A stretch of DNA of 64,000 nt from Cellulomonas sp. URHE0023 (GCF_000688475.1 NZ_JIAN01000006.1:682001-746000), one strand, 5' to 3'. Numbered from the stretch's first letter, positions 35,069 to 45,618 are shown. Made by a program: numbers and translations. Notes: generated by a model from the letters alone, not told the origin.

Positions 35069-36562
35069 GTGGACCCGCTCGACCTGGCCCGCCTGCAGTT
35101 TGGCGCCGTGACCGTCTACCACTTCATCTTCGTGCCGCTCACGATCGGGCTTGCCCCCCTGGTCGCGGTGATGCAGACCATCTGGGTGAGCACCGGGAAC
35201 GAGCGCTGGCTGCGTCTGACCAAGTTCTTCGGCAAGCTCCTGCTGATCAACTTCGCGATCGGCGTCGCCACCGGGATCGTGCAGGAGTTCCAGTTCGGGA
35301 TGAACTGGTCGGAGTACTCGCGGTTCGTCGGCGACGTGTTCGGGGCTCCGCTGGCCATGGAGGCGCTCGCCGCCTTCTTCGTCGAGTCGACCTTCCTGGG
35401 TCTGTGGATCTTCGGCTGGGACAAGCTGCCCAAGAAGGTGCACCTGGCGACCATCTGGGCGGTTGCCCTGTCCACCAACCTGTCGGCGTTCTTCATCCTC
35501 GCCGCGAACTCGTGGATGCAGCACCCCGTCGGCGCGATCTGGAACGAGGCGACCGGCCGCGCCGAGATGAACGACATCGGTGCGGTGCTGACCAACTCGA
35601 CCCTGTGGGCCGCGTTCCCGCACACCATCTCGGCAGCGTTCCTGACCGCGGGAACGTTCGTCGCGGGGATCGCGGCGTGGTGGATGGTGCGTCTCGTCCG
35701 TGCAGGGCAGGCGGACAAGGCTCGGGACATCTACCGGCCCGCCATCGTCCTGGGCGTCATCGTGATGTTCATCTCCGGCGTGGGCGTGGCGCTCAGCGGC
35801 GACCAGCAGGCCAAGCTCATGTTCCAGCAGCAGCCGATGAAGATGTCGTCGGCAGAGGCTCTCTGCGAGACGGTCGACGGCGCGTCGTTCTCCCTGCTCG
35901 CCATCGGCGACCTGAGCAACTCGTGCGAGGGCGTCAAGCACGTCATCGAGATCCCTGGGCTCACCTCGTTCCTGGCCAGCGGCGACTTCAACGCTCCGCT
36001 GCCCGGGGTCGAGGACCTGCAGCGCCAGTACGAGGAGAAGTACGGCTTCACCGACGCGGCCGGCGACCCGATCTCCTACCAGCCCAACCTCGCGATCACC
36101 TACTGGTCGTTCCGGCTCATGATCGGCTTCGGGCTCGGCTCGGCGGCGCTCGCCGTGTTCGCGCTCTGGGTGACCCGCCGTGGGCGGGTGAGCGGGAACC
36201 CGTGGATCAGCCGGCTGGCGCTGGCGGCGCTCGCGACGCCCTTCCTGGCCTCCGCGTTCGGCTGGATCTTCACCGAGATGGGCAGGCAGCCCTGGGTCGT
36301 AGCCCCGAACCCCAGCGGGGTCGACGGGGTGTGGATGCTGACCCAGCGGGGCGTGTCGACGATCGTCGGCACCGGGACCGTCGTCACGTCGCTCGTCTCG
36401 TTCACCCTGCTCTACAGCGTCCTCGCCGTGTTCTGGTACCGCCTCATGCACCGCTACACGATCGAGGGTGTGGCGGACTCCGAACGCGACTACAGCCCCG
36501 ACAACCCCGACAACCACATCGACCCGGACGCCGCGGCGCGACCGCTGTCGTTCGCCTACTGA
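35069..36562 (+). CDS. cydA: Cytochrome bd ubiquinol/menaquinol oxidase subunit I
   Basis: A 497-residue membrane protein. It carries the haem-ligand regions (YHFIFVPLTIGLAP near residue 18 and PHTISAAF near 190), NSWMQHPVG, and the GWIFTEMGRQPW hallmark near residue 400. The quinol-binding Q-loop is of the shorter form. With CydB it reduces O2 to water using menaquinol, with high oxygen affinity. GTG 35069 has GGAGG eight bases upstream. It is the first gene of cydABDC. Confidence 0.97.
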   Translation: MDPLDLARLQFGAVTVYHFIFVPLTIGLAPLVAVMQTIWVSTGNERWLRLTKFFGKLLLINFAIGVATGIVQEFQFGMNWSEYSRFVGDVFGAPLAMEALAAFFVESTFLGLWIFGWDKLPKKVHLATIWAVALSTNLSAFFILAANSWMQHPVGAIWNEATGRAEMNDIGAVLTNSTLWAAFPHTISAAFLTAGTFVAGIAAWWMVRLVRAGQADKARDIYRPAIVLGVIVMFISGVGVALSGDQQAKLMFQQQPMKMSSAEALCETVDGASFSLLAIGDLSNSCEGVKHVIEIPGLTSFLASGDFNAPLPGVEDLQRQYEEKYGFTDAAGDPISYQPNLAITYWSFRLMIGFGLGSAALAVFALWVTRRGRVSGNPWISRLALAALATPFLASAFGWIFTEMGRQPWVVAPNPSGVDGVWMLTQRGVSTIVGTGTVVTSLVSFTLLYSVLAVFWYRLMHRYTIEGVADSERDYSPDNPDNHIDPDAAARPLSFAY

Positions 36563-36575
36563 GAGGGGCCCAGCC

Positions 36576-37643
36576 ATGGATCTGACCGTCGTCTGGTTCC
36601 TGCTCATCGCGGTCCTGTGGACCGGCTACCTCGTTCTCGAGGGGTTCGACTTCGGCGTCGGGATGCTCCTGGGGCTCCTGGCCCGGGGTGACCGGGACGC
36701 CCGTGACCGCGACCGACGGGTCATGATCAACACGATCGGACCCACCTGGGACGGCAACGAGGTGTGGCTCCTGACCGCAGGGGGCGCCACGTTCGCGGCG
36801 TTCCCCGAGTGGTACGCCACGATGTTCAGCGGCTTCTACCTGCCGCTGCTGCTGATCCTGCTCGCCCTCATCGTGCGTGTCGTCGCGTTCGAGTGGCGCG
36901 GCAAGATCAACGACGACCGCTGGCGATCCCTTGCCGACGGTGCGCTGATGGTCGGCTCCTGGGTGCCGGCGCTCCTGTGGGGCGTCGCCTTCGCCAACCT
37001 GGTCCGCGGCGTCGAGCTCGACGCGGACCACCAGTACGTCGGGGGGTTCTGGGCGCTGCTCAACCCGTTCGCGCTGCTCGGAGGCGCCACCACGCTGCTG
37101 ATCTTCCTGACGCACGGCGCGGTGTTCCTGGCGCTGAAGTCCGACGGGGACATCCGGGAGCGGGCGGGCGCCTTCGCGGCCGGGTCCTCGATCCTGACCC
37201 TGGTCGTGGCCGGGTCCTGGGCGGTCTGGGCGCAGATCGCCTACTCGGTCGCGTGGACCTGGATCGCCGTCGCGGCCGCCGCCATCTCCCTCGCGGTCGT
37301 GGTCGTCGCAGCCCGGGGTCGCCGTGAAGGGCTCGCGTTCACGGCCTCGGCCGTCGCCATCGTCGCCGCAGTCGTGCTGATCTTCGGGTCGATGTACCCC
37401 GACGTCATGCCCGCGTTCGACCCGGCCAACTCGCTGACCATCGACAACGCGTCCTCGACCCACTACACGCTCACGGTGATGACGTGGGTCGCCGTGGTCC
37501 TGACCCCGATCGTCCTGCTCTACCAGGGCTGGACCTACTGGGTGTTCCGCAAGCGGATCTCCGCCACGAGCATCCCCGATCACACGGGCCTGACGTTCGA
37601 CAAGGTCCCGCCACCCGAGCCTCAGCCGGTCGCCAAGGGGTGA
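36576..37643 (+). CDS. cydB: Cytochrome bd oxidase subunit II
   Basis: A 355-residue partner of CydA with about eight helices. LEGFDFGVGMLLGLL and NTIGPTWDGNEVWLL are family signatures, followed by FYLPLLLILLALIVRVVAFEWR. The start has GAGAGGGG upstream and is 13 bp from the cydA stop. Its TGA overlaps the GTG of cydD. Confidence 0.97.
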   Translation: MDLTVVWFLLIAVLWTGYLVLEGFDFGVGMLLGLLARGDRDARDRDRRVMINTIGPTWDGNEVWLLTAGGATFAAFPEWYATMFSGFYLPLLLILLALIVRVVAFEWRGKINDDRWRSLADGALMVGSWVPALLWGVAFANLVRGVELDADHQYVGGFWALLNPFALLGGATTLLIFLTHGAVFLALKSDGDIRERAGAFAAGSSILTLVVAGSWAVWAQIAYSVAWTWIAVAAAAISLAVVVVAARGRREGLAFTASAVAIVAAVVLIFGSMYPDVMPAFDPANSLTIDNASSTHYTLTVMTWVAVVLTPIVLLYQGWTYWVFRKRISATSIPDHTGLTFDKVPPPEPQPVAKG

Positions 37644-39283
37644 GGCCGCTCGACCCGCGGCTGCTGCGGTACGCCCGTTCTGCCCGCGGCTACGTCGCAC
37701 TCACCGCCGGGTTCGGCGTGCTCACCGCCACGCTGGTCGTGTGCCAGGCGCTGCTGCTGGCGCACGCGCTGGGTGGCGCTGTGCAGGACGGCGCCTCGCT
37801 CGCCTCACTGCGGCCGACGATCGCGTGGCTGGCGGTCGTCGTCGGCGCGCGAGCTCTCGTGACGTCCGGGCAGGAACGGTTCGCACACCGGGCCGCGACT
37901 GCGACGATCACGGAGCTGCGCGAGCAGGTGGTCGAGCACGCCGTCGCGCTCGGTCCCCGCTGGCTCGCGTCGGGGCACGGGCCGGCCGTCGTCACGCTGG
38001 CGACCCGTGGGCTGGACAACCTGCAGCCGTACTTCGTGCGGTACCTGCCCCAGCTCCTGCTCGCTGCGACCGTGACCCCGGGGGTCCTGCTCGTCGTGCT
38101 CGGGCTCGACTGGGTCTCGGCCGTGATCATGGTCTGCGTCCTGCCGCTGGTCCCGGTCTTCATGGTCCTCGTCGGCCGGCTCACGCAGGGACGGTCCGAA
38201 CGCGGCCTGGTCACCATGCAGCACCTGGGCGCCCAGGTCCTGGACCTGCTGGCCGGTCTTGCGACCCTGCGCGCCCACGGTCGCGAGCGCGGGCAGGGGG
38301 CGCGGGTGCACGCCCTCGGTGACGCCCACCGGCGGGCCACGATGGGCACGCTCCGGATCGCCTTCCTGTCCGGGATGGTGCTCGAGCTGCTGACCACGCT
38401 GTCGGTCGCCCTGGTCGCGGTGGCGATCGGGCTCCGGCTGGTCGACGGCGAACTCGCCCTCACCACCGGGATCGCCGTGCTCGTCCTCGCACCGGAGGTC
38501 TTCCTGCCGTTGCGGCAGGTGGGTGCCCAGTTCCACGCAGCCGCCGACGGGGTCGCGGCCGCCGCGCAGGCGTTCGCGGTCCTTGAGATACCCGTCCCCG
38601 TGACCGGCACCGAACCGGCCCCCGACCTGCGCCGCGTCGTCCTCACGCTGGACGGGGTCAGCGTGAGGACGACGCACGGGCGCTCCCCCGCGGCGCTCGA
38701 CCTCGACGTGCAGCCCGGGACCGTGGTTGCCCTGACCGGTCCGAGCGGCGCGGGCAAGACCACGGCCGTCGAGGTCCTGCTCGGCCTTGTTCGTCCCGAC
38801 GAGGGTGCGGTGAAGGTCGGAACGCTCGACCTGGCCGACATCGACCCGACGTCGCTGTGGTCGCAGGTGTCGTGGCTCCCCCAACGCCCCGTCCTCGAGC
38901 CGGGGACCGTCGCGGCAGCCGTCGGCGGGGTGCACGACGCCGCGGCCGCGCTCACCGGTCTGGACGCCGTGCTCGAGACGTTGCCCGACGGCTGGCAGAC
39001 CGAGCTCGGACGCGGGGGCGAAGGACTGAGCCTCGGACAGCGACAACGGGTCGCCCTCACCCGGGCACTCGTGTCCGACGCACCCCTGGTCATCCTCGAC
39101 GAGCCGACCGCGCACCTGGATGCAGCCGGTGAGGCCGTCGTCCTCGACACGGTGCGGGTGCTGCGCGCGGCGGGCCGGACGGTGCTGCTGGTGGCGCACC
39201 GCCCGTCGCTGGTCGCCTGCGCCGACACCGTCGTCGAGGTCCGCAGCGACGCCGACGCCATGGACCCGGCGGTGCCCGCATGA
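37640..39283 (+). CDS. cydD: Thiol reductant ABC exporter subunit CydD
   Basis: A 547-residue half-transporter with an N-terminal membrane domain (about 1-320) and a C-terminal ATPase with Walker A GPSGAGKTT, signature LSLGQRQRV and Walker B LVILDEPTAHLD. With CydC it exports cysteine/glutathione-type thiols or otherwise supports haem insertion, and is required for cytochrome bd assembly. GTG 37640 overlaps the cydB stop. Confidence 0.94.
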   Translation: MRPLDPRLLRYARSARGYVALTAGFGVLTATLVVCQALLLAHALGGAVQDGASLASLRPTIAWLAVVVGARALVTSGQERFAHRAATATITELREQVVEHAVALGPRWLASGHGPAVVTLATRGLDNLQPYFVRYLPQLLLAATVTPGVLLVVLGLDWVSAVIMVCVLPLVPVFMVLVGRLTQGRSERGLVTMQHLGAQVLDLLAGLATLRAHGRERGQGARVHALGDAHRRATMGTLRIAFLSGMVLELLTTLSVALVAVAIGLRLVDGELALTTGIAVLVLAPEVFLPLRQVGAQFHAAADGVAAAAQAFAVLEIPVPVTGTEPAPDLRRVVLTLDGVSVRTTHGRSPAALDLDVQPGTVVALTGPSGAGKTTAVEVLLGLVRPDEGAVKVGTLDLADIDPTSLWSQVSWLPQRPVLEPGTVAAAVGGVHDAAAALTGLDAVLETLPDGWQTELGRGGEGLSLGQRQRVALTRALVSDAPLVILDEPTAHLDAAGEAVVLDTVRVLRAAGRTVLLVAHRPSLVACADTVVEVRSDADAMDPAVPA

Positions 39284-41022
39284 GACCGCCCACGGGGACC
39301 CTGCGCCGCGCCGTCACGCTGCTCGACGTCGACCGTCGCCGCGTCGTGCTCGCCCTGCTGCTCGGCACGCTCGCGCTCGGCTGCGCGGTCGCGCTGGCCG
39401 GGACCGCTGCCTGGCTGATCGCGCGCGCCTCGCAGATGCCGCCCGTGCTCGCGCTCAGCGTCGCGACCGTCGCGGTCCGCGCGTTCGGCATCGGCCGCGG
39501 GGTCCTGCGCTACCTCGAGCGCCTCGTCTCGCACGACGTCGCCCTGCGGGGCATGACCCAGCTGCGCACCACGCTCTACGACAGGCTCGCGACGGGCCGC
39601 GCAGAGGCCGTCCTGCGGCTGCGCCGCGGCGACCTGCTGGCCCGGGTCGGAGCCGACGTGGACGCGGTCGGTGACGTCGTCGTACGCGGTCTGCTGCCGA
39701 TCGGGGTCGCCGCCCTCCTCGGGCTGGTGACCTCGATCGTGATGTGCCTGTTCTGGCCTCCGGCAGGGCTCGCACTGGCCGCCTGCCTCGTGCTCGCGGG
39801 AGTCGCCGCACCGGCTCTGGCGTCGCGTGGCGCGAGGATCAGCGAGCAGCGCGCGGTGCAGGCGCACGCGGACATGACGGCGTCGGCACTCGGGCTCCTC
39901 GACGACGCCGGCCCGCTCCTGGTGTCCGGGCGCCTGCAGCGTGAGATGGATGCGCTCCGGGCAGCCGACACGCGGATCGCCGTCGCCACGGACGGCGGTG
40001 CACCGTCCGCCGCGCTCGCCGCGGGGCTCGGGCAGCTGGCCGTCGGTCTCGCGGTCCTCGCAGCCCTCCTGACGGGTATCCCGGCCGTCGGCTCGGGCCG
40101 GCTCGCCGCGGTCGACCTCGCAGTCGTCGTGCTCACGCCTCTGGCCGCGTTCGAGGCGACCGCACTGCTGCCGGCGGCGATGATCCAGGTGCACCGGTCC
40201 CGTGCTGCGGCCGCGCGGGTGCTCGCGCTGCTGGACGGCGGCGCCGGGCCGTCTCCGGTGCTCGACGACCCGCGACGACCGCTGCCGGACCTGGTGGCCG
40301 GCGACCTGACGTGCGCGTGGCCCGACGGACCGTCGGTCGTCGAGGGTCTCGACCTCACGCTGCGTCCCGGCCGGTCGGTCGCGATCGTCGGACCGTCGGG
40401 CACCGGCAAGACCACGACCCTACTGACCCTGGCCGGCCTGTTGCCCGCACGCTCGGGCACCCTTCGGCTCGACCGCGTCGACGTGTCCGACTACGGACGA
40501 GAGGCCGTCACGGCGACAGTCCTGGTGGGGACCGAGGACGCGCACGTGTTCGGCACCACGGTCCTGGAGAACCTCCGGGTCGCACGCGGCGACGTGACGC
40601 GCGACGAGGCCTCCGCGGTCCTCGAGCGCGTCGCCCTCGGAGGGTGGCTGACCGGCCTGCCGGACGGTCTCGACACCGTCCTCGGACCCGACGCGCGCAC
40701 CGTCTCCGGGGGCGAACGCCGACGCCTTCTCGTGGCGCGAGCCCTGCTCTCGCCCGCACCCCTGCTGCTGCTCGACGAACCGGCCGAGCACCTCGATCCG
40801 GCCACCGCCGATGCGTTGGTGACCGACCTGCTGCGCGACCCCCGGGGCGTCGTCGTGGTGACGCACCGGTTGAGCCCGCTCGACGCCGCAGACGAGGTCC
40901 TGTGGCTCGACGGCGGTCACGTCCGCGCGCGCGGGACCCACGCGGACCTGCGACGCACCGTTCCCGGGTACCGGGCCGCGCTCGAGCTCGAGGGTGCGGG
41001 CGGAGCCGTCGCTCGCCCCTGA
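39280..41022 (+). CDS. cydC: Thiol reductant ABC exporter subunit CydC
   Basis: A 580-residue half-transporter. The membrane domain begins VLALLLGTLALGCAVALAGT, and the ATPase has Walker A GPSGTGKTT, signature VSGGERRRLLV and Walker B LLLLDEPAEHLD. It forms the heterodimer with CydD, whose stop overlaps its ATG (ATGA). The four cyd genes are therefore a tightly coupled operon. Confidence 0.94.
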   Translation: MRPPTGTLRRAVTLLDVDRRRVVLALLLGTLALGCAVALAGTAAWLIARASQMPPVLALSVATVAVRAFGIGRGVLRYLERLVSHDVALRGMTQLRTTLYDRLATGRAEAVLRLRRGDLLARVGADVDAVGDVVVRGLLPIGVAALLGLVTSIVMCLFWPPAGLALAACLVLAGVAAPALASRGARISEQRAVQAHADMTASALGLLDDAGPLLVSGRLQREMDALRAADTRIAVATDGGAPSAALAAGLGQLAVGLAVLAALLTGIPAVGSGRLAAVDLAVVVLTPLAAFEATALLPAAMIQVHRSRAAAARVLALLDGGAGPSPVLDDPRRPLPDLVAGDLTCAWPDGPSVVEGLDLTLRPGRSVAIVGPSGTGKTTTLLTLAGLLPARSGTLRLDRVDVSDYGREAVTATVLVGTEDAHVFGTTVLENLRVARGDVTRDEASAVLERVALGGWLTGLPDGLDTVLGPDARTVSGGERRRLLVARALLSPAPLLLLDEPAEHLDPATADALVTDLLRDPRGVVVVTHRLSPLDAADEVLWLDGGHVRARGTHADLRRTVPGYRAALELEGAGGAVARP

Positions 41023-41041
41023 CCGGTGGCATCGTTGCGGG

Positions 41042-41989
41042 GTGACCACGCTGCTGCTGCCCTCGTCGATGTCCGACTCGCCCACCGTCCCGGCCGACGT
41101 CCGCGTCGTCCGGTACGACATCTCCGAGCCGCTTCCTGACGACGTCCTCGACGCAGAGGCGCTCGTCGTGTGGGGCAACGGACACCGGCAGATGGCCGAC
41201 GCGGCGCGTCGGCTGACGCGCCTGCGGTGGGTGCAGACGCTCGCTGCCGGCCCCGACTCGGCGCTCGCGGCCGGCTTCGCGCCCGAGGTGGTCATCACGT
41301 CCGGTCGAGGCCTGCACGACGGACCGGTCGCCGAGCACACGCTCGCGCTGCTGCTCGCGGCTGCGCGGCGGCTCCCCGAGTGCGTCCGCGCTCAGGACCA
41401 GCACCGGTGGGCGCACGAGCTCGGCGGTGTCCAGGAGTTCCGGCCCGGCCTGGAGTTCCGCAGCCTTGCGGGTTCGCGGGTGCTGGTCTGGGGTTTCGGG
41501 TCGATCGCCGCACGGCTCGCCCCGATGCTGACCGCGCTGGGCGCCGACGTCCAGGGCGTCGCCCGCAGCGCGGGCGACCGGCACGGCTACCCCGTCATCT
41601 CCACCTTCGACCTCCCCGACGCGCTCCCCCGCGCCGACGTCCTGGTGTCGCTGCTGCCTGCGACGCCTCAGAACGAGCGCGTGATCGACGGTGCGGTCTT
41701 CGACCTCCTCCCCGACCACGCCTTCGTCGTGAACGTGGGCCGCGGGTCGGTGCTCGACGAGACAGCGCTCCTCACCGCCATCCGTGACGGCCGGATCGCG
41801 GGTGCCGCTCTGGACGTCTTCGACACGGAGCCGTTGCCCGCCGACTCCCCGCTCTGGGCCGAACCCCGCATCCTGGTCACGCCGCATGCGGCGGGCGGAC
41901 GGCCCCTCGGTGCAGGCGCGTTGGTGAGCGAGAACCTCGTCGCGCTGTTGTCCGGTGGTGACCTGAGGAACGTCGTTCCGCGCAGCTAG
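41042..41989 (+). CDS. D-isomer specific 2-hydroxyacid dehydrogenase
   Basis: A 315-residue NAD(P)-dependent dehydrogenase. The Rossmann motif is [10 protein letters not shown] near residue 145, and the catalytic Arg, Glu and His lie in [19 protein letters not shown] and VTPHAAGG. Family members include glyoxylate/hydroxypyruvate and phosphoglycerate dehydrogenases. The substrate is unclear. It starts 19 bp after cydC and ends overlapping mutM tail-to-tail by 4 bp. Its position after cydC may be incidental. Confidence 0.9.
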   Translation: MTTLLLPSSMSDSPTVPADVRVVRYDISEPLPDDVLDAEALVVWGNGHRQMADAARRLTRLRWVQTLAAGPDSALAAGFAPEVVITSGRGLHDGPVAEHTLALLLAAARRLPECVRAQDQHRWAHELGGVQEFRPGLEFRSLAGSRVLVWGFGSIAARLAPMLTALGADVQGVARSAGDRHGYPVISTFDLPDALPRADVLVSLLPATPQNERVIDGAVFDLLPDHAFVVNVGRGSVLDETALLTAIRDGRIAGAALDVFDTEPLPADSPLWAEPRILVTPHAAGGRPLGAGALVSENLVALLSGGDLRNVVPRS

Positions 41990-42876
41990 AAACGGCCGTT
42001 CCGCGGCCGTGGCTGGCAGTGCGGGCACGAGTACGACGAGCGGTTCATGAACTCGTCCCGCCGGACCGCCGTGCCGCAGCGGGGGCACGGTCGCCCCTCC
42101 TGGCCGTAGACCTTCAGCGACCGGTCGAAGTACCCCGAGTTCCCGTTGACGTTCACGTAGAGGGCGTCGAAGCTCGTGCCGCCCTGCTCGAGCGCCTCGG
42201 TCATGACCTCGCGGGCACCGGCCAGCGCGCGCTCCACCTCGGCGACCCGCAGCGTCTCGGTAGGTCTCGCGTAGTGCAGCTGCGCCCGCCAGAGGCCCTC
42301 GTCGGCGTAGATGTTGCCGATCCCCGAGACGAGGGTCTGGTCGAGCAGCGCGCGCTTGATGCCGGTCTTCCGGCGGCGTACCGCCCTGACCAACGCGCCG
42401 TGGTCGAGCGACGGGTCGAGCAGGTCGCGGGCGATGTGCTCGACGGGCTCAGGAACCACCGGGCGCTCGGAGCCGTACCCACCGGGCTCGCCGTCGGCCG
42501 TCGGCGCCAGGTCCGGGACGCTCAGGTGCCCGAACGTGCGCTGGTCGATGAAGTCCAGGTAGCCGTCGTCGAGCGTGAGCCGCACCCGCAGGTGCGGATG
42601 GTCGACGGGCTCGGCACGCACGAGCAGCTGACCGCTCATGCCGAGGTGGGCCATCAGGGCGTCGTCGTGGTCGTCCAGGAGCAGCCAGAGGAACTTGCCG
42701 CGGCGCACGGCCGCCTCGAGGCGTCTTCCGGTGAGCCGACCAGCGAAGTCGAGGGGGCCGCCGACGTGCCGACGGACGCTGTAGTCGCGGTGGACCTCGA
42801 CCTTCGACACCGTGCGACCCAGCACGTGCCGTGCCAGTCCGTCGCGGACGGTCTCGACCTCGGGCAGCTCGGGCAC
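41986..42876 (-). CDS. mutM: Formamidopyrimidine-DNA glycosylase
   Basis: A 296-residue base-excision repair enzyme for 8-oxoguanine. The catalytic Pro is at position 2 with PELPEVET, a conserved Lys lies in the GKFLW segment, and a C-terminal zinc finger (CPRC ... CPHC, spacing about 16) binds DNA. It starts with GTG 16 bp after the rnc stop, so rnc-mutM is the actinobacterial order. Confidence 0.97.
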   Translation of the reverse strand: MPELPEVETVRDGLARHVLGRTVSKVEVHRDYSVRRHVGGPLDFAGRLTGRRLEAAVRRGKFLWLLLDDHDDALMAHLGMSGQLLVRAEPVDHPHLRVRLTLDDGYLDFIDQRTFGHLSVPDLAPTADGEPGGYGSERPVVPEPVEHIARDLLDPSLDHGALVRAVRRRKTGIKRALLDQTLVSGIGNIYADEGLWRAQLHYARPTETLRVAEVERALAGAREVMTEALEQGGTSFDALYVNVNGNSGYFDRSLKVYGQEGRPCPRCGTAVRRDEFMNRSSYSCPHCQPRPRNGRF

Positions 42877-42891
42877 GTCAGGCTTGCGGGG

Positions 42892-43590
42892 TCAGTCCTG
42901 CGCCGAGCGCAGGTCCTCGAGCGCACGGTACGCGTCGGCCGCAGCGTCCTGCTCGGCCACCTTCTTGGCCCGGCCGACACCGACGCCGCGAGCGACGCCG
43001 TCGACGACGGCACGCGCTGTGAACGTGCGGGCGTGGTCTGGGCCTTCACCGTCCACGTCGTAGACGGGTGCCCCCAGTCCCATGGCCGCCGACAGCTCCT
43101 GCAGCGACGTCTTCCAGTCCAACCCAGCACCCAGGTCCGCGGCTGCCACGAGCGACGGGCCGACGAGCCGCTCGACCAGCGCGCGAGCGGTCTCGAGGCC
43201 GTGCGACAGGTACACGGCGCCGAACACCGCCTCGAGGGTGTCCGAGAGGATCGAGTCCTTCTCCGCTCCGCCTGTGGACAGCTCGCCCTTGCCGAGGAGA
43301 ACGAAGCTGCCCAGGTCGAGCGCGCGGGCAACCACCGCCAGCGCGCGCTGGGACACCGTGGCCGCCCGCATCTTCGCGAGGGACCCCTCGGAGAGCCCGG
43401 GGTGCGTCCGGTAGAGCGACTCGGTGACGACCAGGCCGAGCACGCTGTCTCCGAGGAACTCGAGCCGCTCGTTGGTGGGCAGCCCGCCCGCCTCGTGCGC
43501 GAACGAACGGTGCGTCAGGGCAAGCACGAGAAGCTCGGGGTCCAGGTGGACCCCGAGCTTCTCGAGAAGCTGGTCAGCCGTGGCACTCAT
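42892..43590 (-). CDS. rnc: Ribonuclease III
   Basis: A 232-residue double-strand-specific endoribonuclease. The signature [14 protein letters not shown] carries metal ligands, the second acidic site is in [12 protein letters not shown], and the dsRNA-binding domain occupies about 160-232 ([23 protein letters not shown]). ATG 43590 is the family-length start. It processes rRNA precursors and structured transcripts. Confidence 0.97.
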   Translation of the reverse strand: MSATADQLLEKLGVHLDPELLVLALTHRSFAHEAGGLPTNERLEFLGDSVLGLVVTESLYRTHPGLSEGSLAKMRAATVSQRALAVVARALDLGSFVLLGKGELSTGGAEKDSILSDTLEAVFGAVYLSHGLETARALVERLVGPSLVAAADLGAGLDWKTSLQELSAAMGLGAPVYDVDGEGPDHARTFTARAVVDGVARGVGVGRAKKVAEQDAAADAYRALEDLRSAQD

Positions 43591-43639
43591 ACCGGTCCTC
43601 CGGTCATCGGGTGCACTACAGCCTCTGCCAGCGACGTGC

Positions 43640-43837
43640 TCAGCGAACCTCGAACTCGGTCCGGACTGCCTCGGCGTACGAGCGGTCCTTGTACGTGCCG
43701 CACGACGGGCAGGCCGTGTGAGGCATCTTGTTCGCCTTGCACTTCGGGCACGTGTGGAGCGTCGTGGCAGTGGTCTTCCACTGCGACCGACGCGCACGGG
43801 TGTTGCTGCGCGACATCTTGCGCTTCGGAACAGCCAC
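43640..43837 (-). CDS. rpmF: 50S ribosomal protein L32
   Basis: A 65-residue L32 with [20 protein letters not shown] at its start and a CPKC ... CPSC zinc ribbon, so it is the zinc-binding (C+) form. It lies between DUF177 and rnc, as in many bacteria, and is 2 bp from the DUF177 stop. Confidence 0.98.
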   Translation of the reverse strand: MAVPKRKMSRSNTRARRSQWKTTATTLHTCPKCKANKMPHTACPSCGTYKDRSYAEAVRTEFEVR

Positions 43838-43839
43838 GG

Positions 43840-44454
43840 CTAGCTCTCTTTCGTCTCGTCGTTCGAGCCCACGAGGCCGCCCAGAGCGGCCCAGCGAGGA
43901 TCAAGCGTCTCATGCGAATGGTCAGGGTCGTCCGCCAGACGTGCACCACACTCGGAGCACAGACCTGGGCAGTCGGGCGTGCACAACGGCTGGAACGGCA
44001 GAGCCGGCACGACCGCGTCTCGCAGCGCAGGCTCCAGGTCGATCAGATCGCCCTCGAGCTCACGCACGTCCTCCTCGTCATCTCCGTCCTCCGCCGCGAC
44101 GGCCGCGCGCTCGGGATACACGTAGAGCTCCGTGAGCTGGACATCGACATCCTCGATGACCTCGCCCAGGCAGCGCACGCACTCCCCGATCGCCCGACCA
44201 CGGACGGATCCGGTGACCAGGACCCCCTCCATGACCGCCTCGAGCCGAAGATTCAGCTCGACGTCGTTCCCGGTGGGGACGCCGATCACGTCAGTACCGA
44301 GATCCTCCGGGGCAGCCACGGTGCGCTGCACGGTCCGCGTCGATCCTGGACGTCGGCCGAGCTCGTGCGTATCGAGCACGAACGGCGAACGAGGATCGAG
44401 GTGAACAGGGCGCTGCACGGCCAGGGTCCCCTCGTTGATCTCGGTCCGTGCCAT
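43840..44454 (-). CDS. DUF177 / YceD family protein
   Basis: A 204-residue cytoplasmic protein with RGRAIGECVRCLGEV and a C-terminal Cys cluster (CTPDCPGLCSECG), typical of the YceD/DUF177 family that is almost always paired with rpmF. Family members have been linked to 23S rRNA or large-subunit maturation. The zinc-binding Cys pattern is complete. ATG 44454 is preferred to a TTG at 44469. Confidence 0.9.
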   Translation of the reverse strand: MARTEINEGTLAVQRPVHLDPRSPFVLDTHELGRRPGSTRTVQRTVAAPEDLGTDVIGVPTGNDVELNLRLEAVMEGVLVTGSVRGRAIGECVRCLGEVIEDVDVQLTELYVYPERAAVAAEDGDDEEDVRELEGDLIDLEPALRDAVVPALPFQPLCTPDCPGLCSECGARLADDPDHSHETLDPRWAALGGLVGSNDETKES

Positions 44455-44528
44455 GAGCGGCAGAACCAACGGACAACTCTACGGCACAGGTCACGGGCCA
44501 CCCAAATCGTGCCGGAGTGGCGGACGTC

Positions 44529-45014
44529 TCACTCCGCACCCAGCCGCCCTGCAAGCTTCGCGCGTCCCGCCTGCACCTGACCGAGCACCTTGCCCAGGTC
44601 GATCTCGAAGTCGGCCAGACGTCGGTCGCAGTAGTCGTCAGCGTCCCGCTGGAGGCGCTCGACGGTCTCCTCTGCCTCGGCCAGCAGCTGCGCGGCCCGC
44701 TCCTGCGCGGCGAGCACGACGGCCTCCTGGTCCACGAGGGCGGCGGCCTCGCGGCGCGCCCTCGCGAGGATCTCGTCCGCCCCTGCCTGGGCCTCGGCAC
44801 GCGCGGCCGCGGCATCGGCCAGGACCTGGTCCGCGCGCGTGAGCTGGGTGGGCAGCACGTCGCGCGCCTGCTCGACCAGATCGAGCAGCTCGGCGCGGTT
44901 GACCAGCACGGAGGACGACATGGGCATGGCTCGCGCCGTCGAGACCGCCGTGGCGATCGCCTCCAGGACGCCGGTCAACCCCTCGGGGCGCGTCGTCGGA
45001 TCCTCTTCGGTCAT
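44529..45014 (-). CDS. sepIVA: SepIVA-like DivIVA-domain cell division protein
   Basis: A 161-residue protein with a short N-terminal DivIVA-like segment (SSVLVNRAELLDLVEQARDVLP) and a long coiled coil rich in Ala/Glu (about 60-145). In mycobacteria the equivalent gene lies just upstream of the DUF177-rnc-mutM cluster and encodes SepIVA, which acts in septation and polar growth. The position and size match here. The start overlaps the coaD stop (ATGA at 45011-45014). Confidence 0.8.
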   Translation of the reverse strand: MTEEDPTTRPEGLTGVLEAIATAVSTARAMPMSSSVLVNRAELLDLVEQARDVLPTQLTRADQVLADAAAARAEAQAGADEILARARREAAALVDQEAVVLAAQERAAQLLAEAEETVERLQRDADDYCDRRLADFEIDLGKVLGQVQAGRAKLAGRLGAE

Positions 45015-45499
45015 GTTCCGTCCCTTCGTCCCAGTGCATCGCGCACCGCGTCCCCCACGCCTGCAGGGACCAGGTCCTCGATGTCCCCTCCGTACCGCGC
45101 AACGTCCTTGACCAGCGACGACGCTATGTGAGCGAGCGCCGGGTCACCCACCACGAACACGGTCTCCACCCCAGAAAGGTGCCGGTTCATGAGCGCCATG
45201 GGCAGCTCCGCGTCGAAGTCGGCGCCCCCGCGCAGGCCCTTGACGACGGCGTTGGCGCGCACCTCCCGAAGGAAGTCGGCCAGCAACGCGGTCACGGGTT
45301 CGACCCGCACGCCGTCGATCCCGTCGACGGCCGCACGAGCGAGCGCGACGCGCACGTCCACCCCCAGCAGCGCGGACTTCGAGGAGTTCGACGCGATGCC
45401 GACGACGACCTCGTCGAACATGGACCGTGCACGGCGGACCACGTCGACGTGTCCGAGGGTGATCGGGTCGTACGACCCGGGGCACACGGCGATGGTCAC
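45011..45499 (-). CDS. coaD: Phosphopantetheine adenylyltransferase
   Basis: A 162-residue hexameric enzyme that makes dephospho-CoA from phosphopantetheine and ATP. The nucleotidyltransferase motif GSYDPITLGH is near residue 9, and the C-terminal ASSLVKDVARYGGD (ISSxxxR-like) closes the ATP site. GTG 45499 gives the normal length. Confidence 0.97.
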   Translation of the reverse strand: MTIAVCPGSYDPITLGHVDVVRRARSMFDEVVVGIASNSSKSALLGVDVRVALARAAVDGIDGVRVEPVTALLADFLREVRANAVVKGLRGGADFDAELPMALMNRHLSGVETVFVVGDPALAHIASSLVKDVARYGGDIEDLVPAGVGDAVRDALGRRDGT

Positions 45500-45618
45500 C
45501 TCGTCAGGGTAGGGCAGCGTGTGCGCCAGGTCGCGACCACACGCGGCGCCCCTGCCGTCGGGCCATGGACGCGTCGCTCGGTGCGGCTCGGACCGTGCAG
45601 CGCCGACGACAGGCGGCC